Shown piece after piece: positions 60,945-64,000 of a DNA stretch of 64,000 nt. The position numbers were made by a program, and so were the translations under genes. Positions within the stretch are counted from its first letter, which is position 1, and the number at the start of each line of letters is the position of its first letter. The notes beneath the pieces were generated by a model. It searched no databases. It was not told where the DNA came from and was given only the letters and a program-made list of their open reading frames with translations. This DNA is from Liolophura sinensis (Eukaryota; Mollusca; Polyplacophora; Chitonida; Chitonidae). The stretch covers positions 79,525,084 to 79,589,083 of the forward strand of contig NC_088300.1 of NCBI RefSeq assembly GCF_032854445.1, read 5' to 3'.

Positions 60945-61445
60945 CCAGCATGGATCTTGTTTATTTGTTTGGTGTTTTACGATAAAAAAGGATCTTGTTT
61001 ATTAGTTTAGTGTTTTACGCCAGCATGGATCTTGTTCATTTGTTTGGTGTTTTATGCCAAGATGGATCTTGTTCATTTGTTTGGTGTTTTACGCCAATAT
61101 GGATCTTGTTTATTAGCTTGGTGTTTTACGCCAAGATGGATCTTGTTTATTTGTTTGGTGTTTTACGCCAGCATGGATCTTGTTCATTTGTGTGGTGTTT
61201 TACGCCAAGATGGATCTTGTTTATTTGTTTGGTGTTTTACGCCAACATGAATCTTGTTTATTTGTTTGGTGTTTTACGCCAAGATGGATCTTGTTTATTA
61301 GTTTGGTGTTTTACGCTAACATGGATCTTGTTTATTTGTTTGGTGTTTCACGCCAGCATGGATCTTGTTTATTTGTTTGGTGTTTCACGCCAGCATGGAT
61401 CTTGTTTATTTGTTTGGTGTTTCACGCCAGCATGGATCTTGAACT
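60945..61445. repeat. 37-bp array derived from a SINE family B tail
   Basis: About 13 copies of a 37-bp unit ATGGATCTTGTTTATTTGTT-TGGTGTTTTACGCCAGC. The half TTTGGTGTTTTACGCC is the reverse complement of the SINE 3' end GGCGTAAAACACCAAA. There are variants GTTCATTTG, TATTAGTTT and TTTCACGCC. Confidence 0.92.
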
Positions 61446-61449
61446 GATT

Positions 61450-62515
61450 CATGTAAACCTTGGGCGCAAAATATAAAACTTGAATAAAAAAAAATCCCTG
61501 TTTTCATTCCAATTTTTCAAATTCACCTCTTATTAAAATCCCAGGAACGACAATTCTAACATACAGGGACTCTTAAACAATCACCATATTGTAAAGCTGA
61601 CTCTGCAATCCTGCTCACAGTGCCAAGTGTGACTATTAAGGCTTACCAGTTGGGGATTTGAACCAGTGATCTCAAACCCACGCCTCTTCATTCACGCTAT
61701 TAAAGAGGGTAATGATCTCCATGCAGCCCAGAAATAGGAAGCACTTATGCCTCACCCTGTTACAGCAGCTTTATTGTTATTGTTCATATTATCTGTCATC
61801 ATGAACATACTGAAGAACACAAATAATCATAAATCATAAGTAAGCAGCTAGACAAATACTCTTCATACTTGTTCCTCATTCATTTCGGTTTTCCTGTGCT
61901 ATAAGAAAATACATATTACACATGCATTTGCAATCACGTTGTATGCATTCGCATCTAAGGTACGCAGATGCTGGGTTCCACATTAGACAATGGTTTTATG
62001 TTTTTCAAGAGGGAAGCTAAACTCGGAGGTACCTTAACGGTAAGCTAATATAACAAACAAGTGTTTCACCATATACATTAAACATGACAAAAGTATAACT
62101 CAGTAAAGTTGGACTAAAATGTAAATTGTTCCGGTATCTACGTTCATGGTAAACACATGTAAATTTTCTAAATTTAAAGATTTAATTCTATATAGATATA
62201 TTTCTAGGACAAGCTGGCATGAGGTTTGCTCTAGCACTTTGGTATTCGCTGCTTTATTCTAACTCCACCTCCATGGTTCTAAATGGCGCAAAGACAGCAG
62301 CGCTATCTGACTAACAAGATATTGTCATTTTCATAAAATCAGCGGAGATGGTATCTTTGATAGTTAGATTCTAAATGACGTTATTATAGCAGCGCTAATT
62401 AGTACAGATATTTTCTTGTCCAGAAAAGCTGCAATCAGTTTCTGACAAGGCATTAGATACACACGCCCTTGTTAGCTAGCAACCAGTGGTGTTGCAAAAT
62501 GACACACTTACCCAT
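61450..62515. other. Mostly single-copy region with a tRNA-like fragment
   Basis: On the minus strand at about 61640-61725 the segment GGTTCAAATCCCCAACTGG looks like a box B with flanking stem, probably an old SINE head or tRNA pseudogene. No acceptor stem could be paired. Nothing else is recognised. Confidence 0.4.
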
Positions 62516-62520
62516 GTTAA

Positions 62521-62692
62521 AGGGATAAGGAATCAACGCCGATTACTTCACAGTGGAGATTGGGTTCCCCGGATTAAATCGTGCAGCCTTGGTCACGCTT
62601 GAATATACCTTACCTGAAATTCAGGTTGGGCAAGGCACAGCCTGGACTTGCCTATGTCTCGCATCAGCCAATCAGAATCGAATTTTTATCCC
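62521..62692. mobile_element. Candidate TTAA-flanked MITE
   Basis: The element starts AGGGATAAGG and ends TTTTTATCCC (inverse GGGATAAAAA), giving short terminal inverted repeats. It is flanked by TTAA at 62517-62520 and 62693-62696. A TTAA target duplication with short inverted ends is the habit of piggyBac-like elements. There is no coding capacity. The flanking TTAA could be chance in A+T-rich DNA. Confidence 0.5.
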
Positions 62693-62875
62693 TTAAAGTG
62701 ATGAAAAGATCTGCTACGTTAACAACACCACTGTACTGCTAATCAGAACTATCTAACCAGAATAGCAGCGAAGAGGAATCGTAGCACAAATATCTGTAAG
62801 CCACGGTCTGGAGTGAATAGTAAAACTCTGTCAGTCTAATGTGGAGGAAAGTTGAGCAGAGCAAATGCTAATAGT

Positions 62876-63095
62876 CAGTGAGGGAGTGCTTAGGGTTTTA
62901 CGTTGTACTTAACGTTGACGACGAAGGAATCATTAGAGTGCATGTAATGTGCCTCCTTGTTGCAGGGCGGATTTCCACCGCTCTTTTATCTAGTGCTGCT
63001 TCACTGAGTCTCCTTACCGAAGGCAACTAAGGCCCCGCCCGATTATACTGATACGGGTCAATCAGCCGTTGCACTTTCCCCTTCATGTCAGATGC
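62876..63095 (-). mobile_element. SINE family A, 5'-truncated
   Basis: The segment contains GTGCTTAGGGTTTTACG, CTCCTTGTTGCAGGGCGG, GCTCTTTTATCTAGTGCTGC and CCCCTTCATG. It matches the body and 3' part of the copies at 28334 and 51757; the tRNA-like head is missing. Confidence 0.75.
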
Positions 63096-63099
63096 TAAT

Positions 63100-64000
63100 A
63101 GTACGCCTATCCCGTAATCATACATGGAACATGAACAGGTGCGTGGCCGTGGTTCATGGCACATCAAGTCTACAAAGGCCGAGCGGGTGTGGCTGGTAGA
63201 CTTGCTGGGCTCACTGAGCAACTTGTTCCTCTTATTCTATATCCATGAATAGAGCTACTTTTCTGAATACAAGTAACTCCGAATATCTCATATGACCCCG
63301 TTCGTGTAACACCTTGTCAGAACTAGATTTGATGTACCTACTAATGCACAGCAACGGTCCCAGTGGATTTTCTGTGGTGTTAGACAAATATTTTCTGGGT
63401 CAAATAAAATGGGAGGGGAAGGGGGAGGGGGAGGGTGCGACCTGAGGTCGCAGGGGAGCTGTTGGGGATACACAAAGGCGTACATGATCAAGGCCTACAC
63501 TGTGCTTTTTGACTTCTAAATAATTAAACTACATGCTACAACCAAAGCAGGCACGCTAGTACATTTCGACATTACATTAAGACATATTGTAACGACCATA
63601 GTTGTATATCAAACTATGAAATTTAAAATTAACATTAGAATAAATTATCAGAAAATATAATACGAAACATGACCCTTTCTCACCTATTGAGGTTTATAAA
63701 GGCGAAGACGTTAGCGGGCTTACATGTACAGAATTACATGAGGTTACTCATGTAGGCCTGTCCTGTATGAGTTTCTCTCCTGTTTCTCACTGCAGATTAT
63801 TAAATTCAAGCTATATACAAGTCTCTGCGTTGAAAGCATTTAGTTATTGGATGCTGACATAGTGATAGGATTAAACCAAAATGAAAGATCAAAGCACATC
63901 AGTGACTGTAGTGGTATGCTATCACACCGCTAGTAGGCTATATAATTCAGTATACACACTGCGTGTTTGGCGTGCAGCATGTGTGTCATCATACGGCTAC
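63100..64000. other. Right-edge single-copy region
   Basis: A purine-rich (GGGGA)n stretch lies at 63410-63435. No gene is recognised in either strand. Confidence 0.5.

Noticed and set aside
61032-61476. Frames such as LFISLVFYAxMDLV repeated, looking like membrane segments
   Set aside because: Translation of the SINE-tail minisatellite; the unit is not conserved as protein.
61640-61725. Possible tRNA on the minus strand (GGTTCAAATCCCC)
   Set aside because: A box B-like segment is present but no acceptor or anticodon stem could be paired; more likely an old SINE head.

Overview
This is a eukaryotic genomic window. It holds multi-exon, intron-rich genes with canonical GT/AG splice sites, tRNA-derived SINEs, LINE and Penelope-like retroelement remains, and a very large amount of minisatellite DNA: about a third of the window, summing the arrays listed here. 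The two recognised proteins are animal families. The SINE types (a 3' end with GGCGTAAAACACC followed by an A+T-rich tail, and a second family with GTTTAACGTC plus a GAGT microsatellite) are the kind I associate with molluscs and related lophotrochozoans. I therefore infer a marine lophotrochozoan, probably a mollusc; this is inference, not proof.

Layout. Both protein-coding genes lie on the minus strand. (1) Positions 20010 down to 1795 (running off the left edge) carry a lipase maturation factor 1 (LMF1)-like gene. I reconstructed ten in-phase coding exons, about 506 residues, including an 11-nt microexon at 15776-15786; the C-terminus lies outside the window. (2) Positions 48531 down to 24662 carry a complete seven-exon tetraspanin gene of 276 residues with eight cysteines in the large extracellular loop, a TspanC8 type most like TSPAN33. 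Intron 1 alone is about 15 kb. (3) Right of 48.5 kb there is no recognised protein gene. That part holds a tRNA-Ser(UGA) at 51237-51318 (minus), SINEs, a broken Penelope-like reverse transcriptase (about 54.15-54.72 kb), a broken L1/Tx1-type LINE (about 56.0-59.15 kb) with a SINE inside it, minisatellites, and a possible TTAA-flanked MITE at 62.5-62.7 kb.

Most striking observation. Several minisatellites abut exons and are built from copies of an exon/intron boundary. LMF1 exon 7 is flanked on both sides: upstream by about 22 copies of a 43-bp unit carrying its 3' splice site plus the first 24 coding bases, and downstream by about 15 copies of a 105-bp unit carrying the last ~65 coding bases plus its 5' splice site. 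The 5' splice sites of LMF1 exon 10, tetraspanin exon 3 and tetraspanin exon 6 also seed arrays. LMF1 exon 6 shows a two-copy duplication of its 3' splice site, possibly an early stage. The introns are thus filled with serial decoy splice sites. Other arrays show higher-order periods (9 x 94 bp, 9 x 65 bp, a 2 x 55 bp dimer), and one is built from a SINE 3' tail.

The two genes share no obvious pathway: LMF1 is an ER lipase-folding factor, and TspanC8 proteins escort ADAM10. Most long open frames in the window are by-products of arrays whose unit is a multiple of three (21, 45, 54, 105 bp) and are not genes.
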